Assembly (NCBI GenBank): GCA_963995505.1
Contig: OZ023198.1
Location: 2,294,001 to 2,358,000, forward strand
Source of the DNA: Hypericum androsaemum
Taxonomy: Eukaryota > Streptophyta > Magnoliopsida > Malpighiales > Hypericaceae
Length of the DNA: 64,000 bases
Direction: 5' to 3'
The position numbers and the translations under genes were made by a program. Positions within the stretch are counted from its first letter, which is position 1. Every line of letters begins with the position of its first letter. This document shows positions 33,594-46,009 of this stretch, piece by piece. The notes beneath the pieces are model-generated. The model saw nothing but the letters and a program-made list of their open reading frames with translations, was not told the origin of the DNA and did no database searches.

Positions 33594-36334
33594 ATGGTTT
33601 ATCCCAAAGACATTGCCCTAATATTCTGGGCGACGATTCTCCTACTCACAGAAGCGGTATCTTGTGATGCAAGGCTTAAATCCGCAACTTTCCTGTTACC
33701 GTTTTCACTCGAACCGGGCTCGGTCATGAACCGAAAGCACTACAACGTCAGGTTCCCGAGAGGCCACATCGGCGTCAAGAGCTTCAGCGGCGAGGTAGTC
33801 GACGAGGCCGGGAAATCCGTGCCTCTCCACGAAGCTTACCTCCACCACTGGGTCGTGTGGAGGTACTTCCAGCCTCGGGACAACCGGACCCTCGAGGACG
33901 AAGATGGGGTGATCGAGCTGAAGAAGCCGAAGGGCTACATGCCCGCGGGCAACAGCGGGCTTTGCCAGGGGAATGTGCTGAGGATGTACTTCGCGCTCGG
34001 GTCAGAGACGCGCATGACTGACATGCGCGTCCCTGACCCTTACGGGATCGAGGTTGGCGACCCCGCGAAGGTCCCCGCGAGGTACGTGGAGAGGTGGATG
34101 ATTGATTTGCATGTCATCGATACGAGGGGAGTTGAAGATAGGATGGGATGTACCGAGTGCAAGTGCGACCTCTACAACGTCACCGTGGATAAGTTCGGCT
34201 TGCCGTTGAAGCCGGATTACACCGGAGGCTCGCAGTGTTGCGACCACCGAGCTCGGTGCAGATTGTTGAGGGGATGGATGTTCGAGGGTGGGAGAAGGAA
34301 TCTTTACTTGCGGTACACGGTGACGTGGGTCGATTGGAAGAGTTCGGTTTTGCCTGTAAGAATCTTCATATTCGATGTTACTGATACGAGGAAAAGGTCA
34401 GAGTCGACTTGGGATGATGAGACAGCAGTCACCCCTCAAAATGGTTGTCAGGTATACTCTGGACAAACGATACGGTAATTTCAACACGTTTCGACTTTAA
34501 CGAATGACTAACACTAAGGTGAAATCCATGTATAGAGCAGGTTGAGTACAAGGTTGAAGCTTGTAGCGACCCTGGGAATGGGTGCATCGACAACAAACGA
34601 GCGAGCATAACGATGCCAAGTGGAGGCTTTGTCGTCTTCGGCCGTGCACACCAGCACAGTGCCGGGATGGGTTCAACTCTCTATGGACAGGTACTTTCCC
34701 ATTACTTCAATCTTACGGGCCACGATAATTTCGAGATCACACCACTCAAAATCTAAATTAATTGGTTTAATTGGTATCCTAATATAAGATGATTTTTTTA
34801 CATCCCACGTGCAATACTGAGCAATATTTTTAAAAATGGATCGAGAGACAATCTTGATTTTCTCTGCTTTCTAGTCTGACTCGTTCGACCAGTTAGACTA
34901 ATGGTCATAACAGATTTTTTAAATATTATATTGTTAATTATATTTAGGGATATGTTTACTTAAGTACTCTATAGTTTCACCCATTTTTACAGTATCTTGT
35001 GATTTTATTTTTCACTTTGGTGATGAAAGTTTCCGAATTTGACACTTTTGGTGACAAATACCTAACAAGAGTTAGTTTTTTTCCTTGTTGTCATTTCTAT
35101 GGTTATCCACGTCAGCACCACGTCATATTATTCTATCATATGGGGCACTGACATGAAAAAGTTAAAAAAATTTATATTTAAGACTCCATCTTTTACGTCA
35201 TATTTAGTCTCGTTTTGGCTGATTCGGGAGATTAGGGATTTAAGATGAAATTTATTTCCAACATTTCCATGTCAATGTCCTAGAGAAATATGACATGACA
35301 CTTATGTGGATATGGATAACCATGGAAATACCAATTAGAAAATAACTAACCTTGGTTAAGAATTTATCACCAAAAGTGGCAAATTTGAAAAATCTCGTCA
35401 CCAAAAGTGTCAAATTTGGAAACCTCCGTTACCAAGGTAGAAAAAATAAAATCACGGGGTACTAAAGTAAAAATGTGTGAAATCACATGTACTTAAGTTA
35501 CCATATCTCTTATACTTATTATTAAAATGTCAAATAATTATAAGTATCTTCTAATTTTATTAGAAAATTTATCATTTATAAGTAATAAAATCTTAATTTA
35601 GCCATTTTCAATATAACAAAATTTAAAAATAATAATTTTTGAATAATTTGATCTAGGTCAACTAGTTCGATCTATTAAACTAATGTTGAACGACATTAAA
35701 ACAACCATACTAAACATGCGAATAATGTTCTTTCCAACATTCCACCTGCAATTTCTTTCCGAACACTACTACCTCTTGGGAGTCTTGAGTCACTTATCGT
35801 TCAAGCTGTTCTATGCTTTGCTCATTTGGCAATTCAGGACGGGCGTGCGATATGCACTTCGATGCCGATATATGGAGAAGGAGAAGAGGCGGGGAACGAG
35901 TCCGGCTACGTCGTAGGGATGACCACCTGCTATCCGCGGCCAGGGTCTGTGAAGATAATGGAAGGAGAGACACTAACAGTGGAATCCAACTACAGCAGCT
36001 CGAAGCAGCACACCGGAGTGATGTGCTTGTTCTACATTTTGGTTGCAGATCAAATCCCAGATCATATGCCTTCCCTTGCTTATGTGAGTTAATTTCTTTT
36101 TTTTGCGTCGGGTAATATTATTACCCGACGCTTGTTATTTCATCTGAGTTTTCGGGGCGTGACAGAATCTTTTTTGAATGGTTGATTTTTTTATTGCAGA
36201 GACATGGAAAAATGTCTGATTATGTGCTGGGAATAGTGACATTGTTTGGACCAGCGGTACTATTACTTAGCATTGGTCTAAGATCCTGGTGGAAGACGAG
36301 AACAGAGGACGGCTACCAATCAATAAGGCCCTAA
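33594..36334 (+). CDS. SURNod19 (stress up-regulated Nod 19) protein, copy 2
   Basis: Exons 33594-34451, 34541-34690, 35838-36083 and 36200-36334 (all phase 0) give 462 residues. The start is the ATG at 33594, opening a signal peptide (IALIFWATILLLTEAVSC). Exon structure and phases match copy 1, so the pair is a tandem duplication. Putative metal ligands sit at the same places: H84-H85 (LHHW), H173 (DLHVID), H323, H325 (HQH) and M398 in VMCLFY, where the next residue is Cys as in animal copper monooxygenases. The C-terminus has a membrane span (VLGIVTLFGPAVLLLSIGL) and the shared tail TEDGYQSIRP. Exon 1 of this copy is notably more GC-rich than exon 1 of copy 1. Intron 2 (1,147 bp) hosts a MULE-like element. 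Confidence 0.92.
34947..35509. mobile_element. MULE-like element (family C) in intron 2 of SURNod19-2
   Basis: 563 bp. Inverted ends start GGGATATGTTTACTTAAGTAC (left) and GAGATATGGTAACTTAAGTAC (right, inverted) and stay similar for about 200 bp (tttgacacttttggtgac, catggttatcca). Flanking 9-bp repeats are TTATATTTA (34938-34946) and TTATACTTA (35510-35518), with one mismatch. No coding content. Confidence 0.75.
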
Positions 36335-37794
36335 AGCTTTAACATGAGAATCCTTTTCTAGGTGATCTTATGCATGTAAATTGTATTGGCTGAGAGGTGA
36401 AATACAAAGTATTACAAGAATAAGAAGTTATCTATTTTGTGGATTGCAGTAGCTACTGGAGACTGTCTTTATGTTTTTTTAGAGCCGAGTATGATATTTG
36501 AACGATAGCAAAATTTGTTCGATAACTATTTTTTTATTGGAAAAAGAGAATGAGGTGAAAAAAATAATTGAACTCTATCCAACTTAGTTTAAGTTGTACT
36601 CACGTTTGCTCACAATGTTTATCTTTTAGGCAAATTTTAACTATTGCTCAACAGTGGACTTAACATAAAAATTCATGTGCATACTTCAGAGTCTAGGAAC
36701 GTCTCATATTTTCTCAAAACCCTGGACCAAAACATTAATTTCACGATAATTAGAGAAATTTTAAAATATTTTAATCTCTATATTATACATTATTCATCTG
36801 ATTCTCTTTTTATGTGCAAAAAATATTATTTCACGAGCTACGGTGCCATGTCTATAACTTTTCAACATCGGTTTTACAATCACAATTAATCACAAATCGA
36901 ATCTTATTATAAGGTTAATACCAAAAGCCTTATTTCACGATCCAAAAAGAAAAAAAAAAACTGAAATCCTTTTCTCATTGAGAGTTATCTTGTTAGAAGG
37001 TTAAAACCAAAAGCCTGCCTTATTTCACGATCCAAAAAATAAAAACAACTGATAGCCTTTTCTCATCGAGAGATCCAAGATAACCATCATACGAAGGAGC
37101 GAAGCTCCTGAAGTTGGGCCACGGCCCGTCCAAAACAAGGACCCGCGGGATATAACACAAACGGAACTTTTTTCTAAGGAATGTGTCGATTTATTCAGAT
37201 TCAAGTTGGTTAAAATTTTTATAAATTAGTAAAATTTTTATAATAAATATTTAATATTGACATGTACCCAAATACTTAAACTCAAAATTTCTTAATTAAA
37301 CTAAAATAACTCTCCCGTTAAATCAAAATATTCATTGACTTTGACCTAATAGCATGAGTCGGAAAACTTTGGAAACCAACCCCGGAATCGGAAAACTTTC
37401 TAGAAATCACACTAAATTAAAGTGCATAAAAAAGTTCCACAAATAAATAAATAGCTAAGCAAAACCAGACAATGCACACGTAAATATGTGCATCACGAAT
37501 AATAATAGATTCTTAACGAAGAAATCAGACAATGGAAGGAATATCCGCTCTCCCCTAACTCTCTCCTCTCCTCACTTCCTGCACCTGTATATATATCACC
37601 AGTCCACCACCCAAAACTAAATAATAATAATAATAATAATAATAATAAAGCAATGAATTGAAAAGATCTCCATAGCCATAGGATAAATAAATGAGAAAAA
37701 AACAAATAACACGTGCCGGGTAACCGCTCCCCCCTCTTCTTCTTCTTCTTCTTCCCCACAACGACAAACGCTATCTTCCCGAAGCTGACGTGGC
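36335..37794. other. Intergenic: SURNod19-2 3' flank and APC upstream region
   Basis: A two-copy tandem repeat of about 87 bp lies at 36907-37078 (ccaaaagcc...ttatttcacgatccaaaaa). An (AAT)n microsatellite lies at 37619-37648. TATATATA at about 37588-37595 is a possible TATA region for APC. No gene is seen. Confidence 0.55.
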
Positions 37795-39976
37795 ATGTCC
37801 GGGGCGGCGGGGCATGCCCAAACCCGGCCCCACACCCGGATGCCGGAGAAGGCGGACCCGGTGAAGAAGGCGACGATGGAGCACGTGCTCTTGGCGCTGA
37901 GGGAGAGCAAGGAGGAGAGAGACAGCCGGATTCGGAGCCTGTTCGAGTTCTTCGACGCGGAGGACGTCGGGTACTTGGACTACGCCCAGATCGAGTCCGG
38001 TTTGTCGGCGCTCCAGATTCCGGCGGGGTACAAGTACGCCAAGGACTTACTTAGGGTTTGCGACTCCGACCGCGACGGCCGCGTCGCCTACGCCGAGTTC
38101 AAGCGCTACATGGATCACAAGGAGCTCGAGCTCTACCGGATTTTCCAGGCCATCGACGTCGAGCACAGCGGCTCCATCCTCCCCGAGGAGCTCTGGCACG
38201 CCCTCGTTAAGGCCGGTAAATCTATCTCGCTCTAAGGATTTTGCCTTTTCGGCCGTTTTGAGCTGTGATATCCCGTTAATGTTCTGTTCCGGGATGCATG
38301 CGTGTGATTGAGGATAAAACACGCTGGATTTTTCAGCCTGTGTGTGTTGGTCTGTTGAGACAGTCGGTCGTATCTCGGGGCGTTACAGTTTAGGAAATTA
38401 TGATTATGAGGAATGCGCCTTTGAGGTCTGGCTCGAGTGGCGAAGGATGGGGAGAGGATTTTGGATTGTATTATGAGAAATTGATAGATAAACATGTTTC
38501 GTGTTCCGGCTAGGAATTGTTACTTTGCTATCGAACTCTCGGATCGTAGTAGCTCTCTTGTTAACTGGATTTTCTGATGGTTTCGGTTTTGTGAAGATTT
38601 GTGTTACTGCCGATCGGTTTTGTGCTTTTGTCTATCATCTTATAAGCCAGGGCAGTTTGTTTTCCGCAGGGATTGAGATAGGCGACGAGGAGCTCGCTCG
38701 GTTCGTGGAGCACGTTGATAAGGATAACAATGGGATCATTACATTCGAGGAGTGGAGAGATTTTCTTTTGTTGTATCCGCATGAGGCTACTATGGAGAAT
38801 ATTTATCATCATTGGGAGAGGGTGTGCCTGGTGGATATCGGAGAGCAGGCGGTTATTCCTCAAGGCATCAGTAAGCATGTTCACCGGAGCAAGTACTTTA
38901 TCGCTGGGGGAATTGCCGGAGCTGCTTCTCGTACCGCAACTGCTCCTCTTGATCGGTTGAAGGTGACTATGCAAGTGCAGACTACCGAGATTCGAATTTT
39001 GCCTGCTATTAACAGAATCTGGCAAGAAGGTCGCCTGCTGGGGTTCTTCCGAGGCAATGGGTTGAATGTTGTCAAGGTTGCACCCGAAAGTGCTATTAAG
39101 TTTTACGCTTATGAGATGTTGAAGAAAGCCATTGGAGGGGAAGACAAGAACGACATAGGTCTTGGTGGGAGATTACTTGCTGGTGGCATGGCTGGCGCAG
39201 TGGCACAGACTTCCATCTACCCTCTCGACCTTGTGAAAACTAGATTACAGACTATTGCTTGTGAAGGTGGAAAGGTTCCCAATTTGGGAGCTCTGACAAA
39301 GGATATATTAGTTCAGGAGGGACCTCGAGCCTTTTATAGAGGTCTCGTTCCATCCCTACTTGGGATTATCCCATATGCAGGCATTGACCTTGCGGCCTAC
39401 GAGACCTTGAAAGAGATGTCAAAGACGTACATACTACAAGAGAGTGGTACTTCCCTTTATCCCGTGTCATATGTTGATTCCATTCTTATTTCGTTGACTG
39501 TTGTGATTATCAATTCATGTCCCGAAAACTTTGTTGTGCAGCCGAACCTGGCCCTCTTGTGCAATTGGGCTGTGGGATGGTGTCCGGGGCCCTTGGAGCA
39601 ACCTGTGTCTACCCCTTGCAGGTTGTTAGGACCAGGTATGATGCCATTTGTAGAACGATCTGCTACAAAGTTTGTCCCTTCTTGTTCCTACTTATCTGAT
39701 CGCCCTATCAGTTGTATAAAGCGTAAACAATTAATTTTTGCTGGACTACTTACTGATTTTAGCATGTGTTTCCTATCTCGAAGGATGCAAGCCCATTGTT
39801 CCGATCCTACTGCTGCATATAGTGGGATGACCGACGTATTCGCAAAAACCTTTCGTAAGGAGGGTTACAGAGGTTTCTACAAGGGACTCGTTCCAAATCT
39901 TCTGAAAGTTGTACCTTCCGCTAGCATAACTTACTTGATCTACGAAGCAATGAAGAAGACTTTGGAACTCGATTAG
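37795..39976 (+). CDS. Mitochondrial calcium-dependent ATP-Mg/phosphate carrier with EF-hands (APC/SCaMC type)
   Basis: Exons 37795-38215, 38670-39446, 39542-39635 and 39784-39976 give 494 residues. The N-terminal half has four EF-hand loops: about 54-65 ([12 protein letters not shown]), 90-101 ([12 protein letters not shown]), 121-132 ([12 protein letters not shown]) and 157-168 ([12 protein letters not shown]). The first and third have weaker ligands. The C-terminal half has three mitochondrial carrier repeats with [14 protein letters not shown] and PLQVVRTR signatures, each followed by an EG-type motif. The family exchanges ATP-Mg or ADP for phosphate across the inner membrane under calcium control. 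Arabidopsis has APC1-3; gene context fits APC1/APC2 (At5g61810/At5g51050, from memory). An alternative start is Met16. The long plus-strand frame over 38501-39976 reads through introns 2 and 3 and is not the protein. Confidence 0.95.
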
Positions 39977-41512
39977 CCGCAGCTCTCCAATGTCCGAATA
40001 CGGCTTCATCGTCGGAGAAATAGCAGTGTTGTTGATGATGAAAATAAGTTAACATTAGTAGCTGAACAGCATTATTACAATTGTTCGGTATACACATTAG
40101 CCAGAAAATTGTTGAACCCTCTCCTGCAGGGGGCCTTGATTTTGTTAGTTGGAGAGCTTCCTTCTTCCCCAGAGGCTTTTTTTTAAGTGTCGAGAAACAA
40201 AGAATTGATGGGTGTGATTCTATAGCATCATGGTACAAAACGTGTCCGTTTCAGTTCAAATGTCGGCAAAAGAGGAGAGTGAATTTCCTTCGGTGTCTTG
40301 GTATAAAGCTTGATTGAGGTAAAAATATTTGATTGTACGCTTCATAGTTTCTTAATGACTTTCTGTGGGGTTGTCTATCCCAAATGTACCCGTCTTACTT
40401 GGCTGATTAATAAAGATTATGGTCCCGTCATTTCCTTGAAGAAAGAAGTATTGGCAAAGATCGGACAAGCTATTGAGTCGCCAATTCTCGGGCTCTAGAG
40501 GTCAGGGATGCCAGAAGGTGCTCCCAGGTAACATCTCGGCTCACGAAGAGGATGGTCATAGCCGAATCAACCTCCATTTGTATGATATATTAATTCGTTA
40601 GGTTGGTCATTGCACTAAGAGCGTCAAAATATTCGTAGCCAAGGTTGGTCATAAATCTCTACTGAAAATGGATTATTGCGCAAATCCATGGCTAGATTGA
40701 GAAAGGAAATTACTATGAAATTGTACTTGACGCCCGATTAACATATTTCTGAAAATTAATTATTTGAATGGTGAGATGCAGAAAGGTAAATGAGGGAATA
40801 CTCAAATCACATTGTGACTTGCTACTGTACTTAAATACTTAATTGAGAGCCAGAGAAACATAGAAGAAGATGAAACTTCGACGGAGAGAGCGATACAATA
40901 ATTAAGACAATTTGGGGCCTTGCACATACAATAATTACCCCGAGTGAACTAACACTCGGTGTTCATGCCAAGGACATAGAAAGACTAGTACATACACAAA
41001 CTCGAACTTTATTACGTGACCTGACTCAAGCGATAAAAGACGAATCACTTAAACTAATAAAACAAACCCAGAAGAAAGGCATAAGCCTTCCCTTTGCCTA
41101 TGCGACTTGCCGTTTGCCCTCTTTTACCTATCATCCCATGTATCATCCTCTACAGGGAGAAGATTAAGAGGGCTATATAATTCTTCAACAGGTACCATCT
41201 TCCTTTTTCCTCCTCTTCCTCGACATCCTCTCGGCCTCTTAATCAGCTCAGGAACCAATTATAATTAGAAGCCCCAACGATGCTCTACCTCCAACTTGGT
41301 CCCATATATATAACGAGCTGCAATTGACCGTACCATCTTCAGGATTTTATTATTACGAGATATAACGAGCTGCATTTGACCGGATATGTCCAAAGCAAAC
41401 AGATCAGCTAGCGAAAGTCATAGCTTCAGGCTGGTCCCCCCCAACGGCATTTATGCCCCCATCGGGCCACGCGTAATCCCACTAAGTATGTTATTATCAC
41501 ATGTGCTACTAC

Positions 41513-41517
<5 letters not shown>
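39977..41517. other. APC 3' flank and intergenic sequence
   Basis: No gene or repeat pair was recognised. Short ORFs (for example 40310-40498) lack codon character. Confidence 0.5.

Positions 41518-41561
<44 letters not shown>
41518..41561. repeat. (TA)n microsatellite
   Basis: About 22 uninterrupted TA units. Confidence 0.95.
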
Positions 41562-41564
<3 letters not shown>

Positions 41565-42730
41565 GAGTTGAACACCATCCAGACGAATTTAATACTAGGT
41601 TTGGTGGCGACAATTTAATTGTAGCAGAACTTCATATAATTGGTCTGTTGGAACTCGGTGAGTGGCTTATAATTAGTCTGTCATCAGAGTAGGCTAAATC
41701 TTTTGTTGGTATCAAATTTGCTCTGTGTGTTTTTTATATTCGTAAAATTTGAAATCAAGACTTATCTATTGCATTAAGACTTTGAGTTAGATATAAAGAT
41801 TTTAATATATTATCAAAGTGAATTGATCGCGTTTGTAAACGTAGACTTATTACAAGTATGAAAAAATTATCTACTCGTCAAATTAAGATTTTGAGTTGGT
41901 GACCAAGATCTTAATATATCGAGATTCAGTTTTCTATAACATTAAAAAACGCCGAAAGCAAGGCTGGTTGACAGGTGGGAGGTTGGCGTTTCTTAGGGTT
42001 GCTTTAGCTCTTTTTTTTTTTGAGCTATAAACAAATTGCAAAGTTTGGTTAAAGCATTTTATGCTTAGTACACAAAGTTTTAGGAGAGAGGAATATGATT
42101 TATGATATGGATATGGATGGATGTACTCTCGAGTATATATAATTAATTAATTATAGGGTATAATTACTTTATGCTGTCCACGGCTTACCCCATTTAATAG
42201 ATACGAGAATCTGTGTCACATGTCACTAATCCAACCAAAGTGGGAGATATTACGCAGCTATATGTGGAAAGATTGATACCACCAAAAAAAATGTGGAAAG
42301 ATTGAGCAGTGAACAACTTTATTCTATTGGTGACAAAGAACAACAGGTATTGGATATCTAAAACACTCCTATCAATCGACTTTGTTAATATATTGGGATT
42401 CCTTCGGCTTAAATCATTACGAATTGGAAAAGACAGTTCCTGTGTGGTTCTGGCTAATTGTGTACATAATAATATGTGTTCTTAGTCAGGTAAAAAAATA
42501 GTGGTCGATCCTTTTACTCATTTAAATCAATTTGCGTATTGTACTCAGAATTTAATGCGAGATAAATTTTTTTGTTGAGAATACCTAGCATTTGGATATC
42601 TGCTATGCCGGCTTATCTAACTTCGATTGTGATATGATATTTAAATAATGATAAAATTATCTCAATAAGTATTTAACGTCATTGCGTTCTCAAGAATTTG
42701 ATCGAAAGCTCTTTGATAAGTTAGAAGTCC
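41562..42730. other. Intergenic with TRIM/LTR-like debris
   Basis: Around 41700-41940, phrases such as taagactttgagttagatataaagattttaatatattatcaaa occur twice. They resemble the TRIM LTR at 51115-51227 followed by a degenerate tRNA-primer site. No gene is seen. Confidence 0.4.
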
Positions 42731-42734
42731 GTGA

Positions 42735-43725
42735 GTTCAATGGTGAAGTGGGAGAATGTGGTGCGACCTAAAGAATACGGGGGTATTGGCTTGGAAAGTC
42801 TAAACTTGAAGAACAACTGCTTGCTATAGATATGGATATCGAACTACTTGTTCTAGCTTAACCAAGGTCTCGGGTTCGATTTCTTGGGAACGCAGCAGTG
42901 TTAAATACTTGTTGGGCGAGCTTTGCCACCTTTCAAAGGTCCTACCCGGCTCGAACTTGGATTAGTCGGCCTAGTGGGCCAGATACCAGGTGGTTCTAAA
43001 CCAAAAAATGGATATGGAACTTTATGATGGATGGCAACTCAATTTGGGCGAAAACAGTGGCCAGCATTCATAAATCTTCGCCATCAAGAACTCTAGCTTA
43101 TCCTGTTTCTACATCAAAAAATGGGACTTGGTCTAATATTGTTGAAATGGTGGGCAAGAATTCAAGTTTCTCCCAGGAGTTCTTCGCAGCTTGCAAGCTG
43201 TCAGTGGGGGGGAATGGGGAAATTTTTTACTTTTGGACAGATCCTTGACTTGGCGATACTCTACTAAAAGATGTTTTTCAGCGCTTATACTCCATATCTA
43301 ATCAGGAATCTGCCGAGGTAAGAGAGAGTGTTACACCTGGGATGGTCAAAACTGGAACTGGACTTTGAATTGGCGCAGAGTACTACGAGCATGGAAAGAA
43401 GATGAAAGTGATCCTTTGGCATAGATGCTACACTTGGTGGTTCTCAATGATGAGAAAGGACACGGTCAAATGGGGTTCAGAAGATGGACAGGCTTACACT
43501 ACAAAGGCGATGCGAGCAAGATCTTTTCATGGTGAAACTGAGGCAACAACACTAAATGTGGCCTGGATCAAATCAATTCCATTTAAGGTACAATCCTTCC
43601 TATGGTTGACTCTACAAAATAAGCTTCCTACCAGGTACAATTTGATCCGGATGCAACGTTTGGACCCGTGGGATAGTTTGTGTCAGTTTTGTGGGAATTA
43701 CAGTAAAACTAATAGAGTGATCTCT
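42735..43725 (+). pseudogene. LINE (non-LTR retrotransposon) 3' remnant, zf-RVT region
   Basis: The frame opens with VVRPKEYGGIGLESLNLKNN, typical of the end of plant LINE reverse transcriptase. It continues after a SINE insertion with DGNSIWAKTVASIH and later the zinc-binding RVT domain (IPFKVQSFLWLTLQNKLPTRYNL...CQFCG). Stops and frame changes near 43246 and 43370 mean it is dead. The endonuclease and RT core are absent upstream. Confidence 0.75.
42846..43007 (+). mobile_element. SINE inserted in the LINE remnant
   Basis: 162 bp between 14-bp direct repeats ATGGATATCGAACT (42832-42845) and ATGGATATGGAACT (43008-43021). It has a box-B match GGTTCGATTTC near its 5' end and ends in an A-rich tail. 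Removing it makes the LINE coding frame continuous. A related fragment lies at about 9735-9785 in reverse. Confidence 0.75.
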
Positions 43726-44908
43726 TTTAAAGTGATAACTTTTCTAAATTGATAAAAAGTTTTGTTCCCGAGTCGGGACGAGTGTTAAAATTTAATAACT
43801 CCTCTATCGTAATAACTAATACTTTTTTAGAAAATGTTAGTGCAAAATCTCGGTCCCAATTTTCACATAAAGTAATATTTTGAATAAATACATATATTTT
43901 TACACACTTTGCGAATTTAAAAAATATTTTAAGATGCTAGTTTGTGCTAGATTTGCTTGTTTGATAACTTTTATATAATCATTTATCTTTTAAATTGTCT
44001 TTAAATTGTCCTTGTGATCACCATTTTAAAATGGTCTTTGGTAAGTGGTAAAACACTCTAACAGCCTTGTTTCCATGAGTAGAAAGGTAACTATCTTTTG
44101 AACTTTCATTCCAGTGATCAATATTGAATAATTCTGCACTACGACGAAGAGTATTAGATCTTGTCGATCATGGTAACATGGAAAGATTATTTATGAGCCA
44201 TATGTATAGACACTATTGATAAATTTAGAGAAAATCTATTTTAATATATAAGTATTTTTTGGATGAAAATTTTATCATGAATAGATGTTAATAAATTATT
44301 TAGAAATAAAAAACTATTTAAATTTTTTACTAAATAATAAGTGCAATTACTATTAATCATGTCCAAGAGTGGTTAATCTCGAAAAATATATTGAAAGATA
44401 TTAACAACCAAGATTTTATTCTTCATTTCTGTCCACTAGGAACTATGGGAACTGAAGTATTTCTGGTTGATTAGAACATTGTAAATACTATTAGTACTGC
44501 TATATTAATACTTATAAATAAATAAATTTTACCTATAAAAAAATTCCGTGAGTTGATTTAAGTGTGAAAAATTAACTGCACGTACTATGTGAACACTTTG
44601 GCCAAGAAAGGGCAATAATTATATCATATGGTTCTAATTATTCAATTCAAGCATCGTAGTTTCTGGAATTCATCACTGAAATAAGAGAAATTCAAATAAT
44701 TATGCATATAATCAAGAAATCAATTACAGGTTTGTTAAAATCACGTGCAATGACATTGAAGATATGTCAATATTGCAAATGTAATTTTTCCTCAAATTTT
44801 GATTACCTTCTGCTATTATGTCCGCCGGTGCAGTACAAGAAAAATGTAGTTTGTCCCAAGAGTTTTCTCAAATATATATATACTTACTTTAAGATTTGTA
44901 AGATCAAG
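43726..44908. other. AT-rich intergenic sequence
   Basis: Nothing recognised before the tRNA gene. Confidence 0.55.
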
Positions 44909-44990
44909 GTGGACGTGCCGGAGTGGTTATCGGGCATGACTAGAAATCATGTGGGCTCTGCCCGCGCAGGTTCGAATCCTGCCGTTCACG
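44909..44990 (+). tRNA. tRNA-Ser (anticodon AGA)
   Basis: 82 nt, class II with a long variable arm. The acceptor stem GTGGACG pairs with CGTTCAC (one G-U). The A box is GTGCCGGAGTGG-like, the anticodon loop is ctAGAaa, and the B box is GGTTCGAATCC. It is followed at once by TTTTTT (44991-44996), a pol III terminator. Confidence 0.96.
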
Positions 44991-44996
44991 TTTTTT
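44991..44996 (+). terminator. Pol III T-run terminator of tRNA-Ser
   Basis: Six T directly after the tRNA 3' end. Confidence 0.85.
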
Positions 44997-45091
44997 AATT
45001 TGCGTACAAATTATTTTGGAATTCTTAATTCTAAAATTTTATATATACAGTAAATATCAAAAATTGAGAAGATAAATGATGATAAAATTTA

Positions 45092-46009
45092 GGGTTAATT
45101 ACTCTGAGACCCTGGGTGTTTGGAATATTCGCCTTTTAATCTCTGTCTTTTGACAATCGATTAAATTTTTTTCGATGTTTGATTTTATTATACAGGCTCC
45201 TCGCTAATGTCAGCGGTCAAAATATTATTATTTTATTACTGAAATGACCATTATATCCCTAAATCGTCTTCTCCGACCTGAATCTCGTTGGACTTGCTTG
45301 CTCGTAAGGGATAAGAAAACTCATCGATTTTGCTTACCATCGATCTTCCAAGATAAACCCATCTATTTTGCTTGCTCATAACGGATAAGAAAACCCATCG
45401 ATTTTGCTTGCTCGCAATCGTAACCCTAACAGCTAGCAACGGCGATGTTCATCTTAAGCGGAGACATCCTCACTGAGACTAGATCCAGCGGCTTCACCTC
45501 CCCCGCCGGCGAGTCTCCTTCCTCAGCCGCTTGTTCTCCTCCACGAGCTCCATGCTCGATGTTGCCGTCGCCATTCCGCTCGATGCCGGGAGATGCGCCT
45601 CGGTGGCCGTCCTCGACGGTGACGAGTTCCAGCTGACCACAGCGACCTTGGCGTGTGTGTTTTCCCTCTCGCCGTCGATTGACCAATAAGGACTCACCAG
45701 CGACCATCGTTGGGCTTCATGGCGGAGGACGAGATGGAGGGGTGGACGGGATGGATGTTTCTCATCGCGTCGTTTTCTGGTCGGTGGAGCTTTCCCCAAT
45801 TAATTTATTAATTTTTTTATTTTTAGTTATTTTTTAATTTATTTTTTAAGGGTATATTAGTCATTTTACAATAAAAATCGAATGATGATATCGGCGAGGA
45901 ACTTGAGCGTATAATAAAACCAAACCTCGGGAGTTTTTAATCGATTTTTTGAACGACAAAGGTTAGAAGCAAATATGTCAAACACTAGGAGTATGAGGGA
46001 AACCATCCC
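45092..46009. mobile_element. MULE-like element (family B, copy 1) with GC-rich cargo
   Basis: The ends are inverted and about 170 bp long. Left: ggttaattactctgagaccc, then gtgtttggaatattcgcc and gatgtttgattttattata. The right end gives ctaatatacccttaaa in inverse. The 9-bp flanks are TAAAATTTA (45083-45091) and TGAAGTTTA (46010-46018), 7 of 9 matching. The interior has a two-fold repeat of ttgcttgctcgtaagggataagaaaac (about 45290-45420) and a GC-rich block (45420-45790), open in several frames, not recognised. Confidence 0.7.

Noticed and set aside
38501..39976. 491-codon continuous plus-strand frame in the APC gene
   Set aside because: It reads through introns. Splicing at 39446/39542 and 39635/39784 restores the conserved carrier motifs.
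45494..45799. 101-codon minus-strand ORF (MGKAPPTRKRRDEK...)
   Set aside because: It is inside a MULE cargo block and overlapped by open frames on both strands. No domain was recognised.
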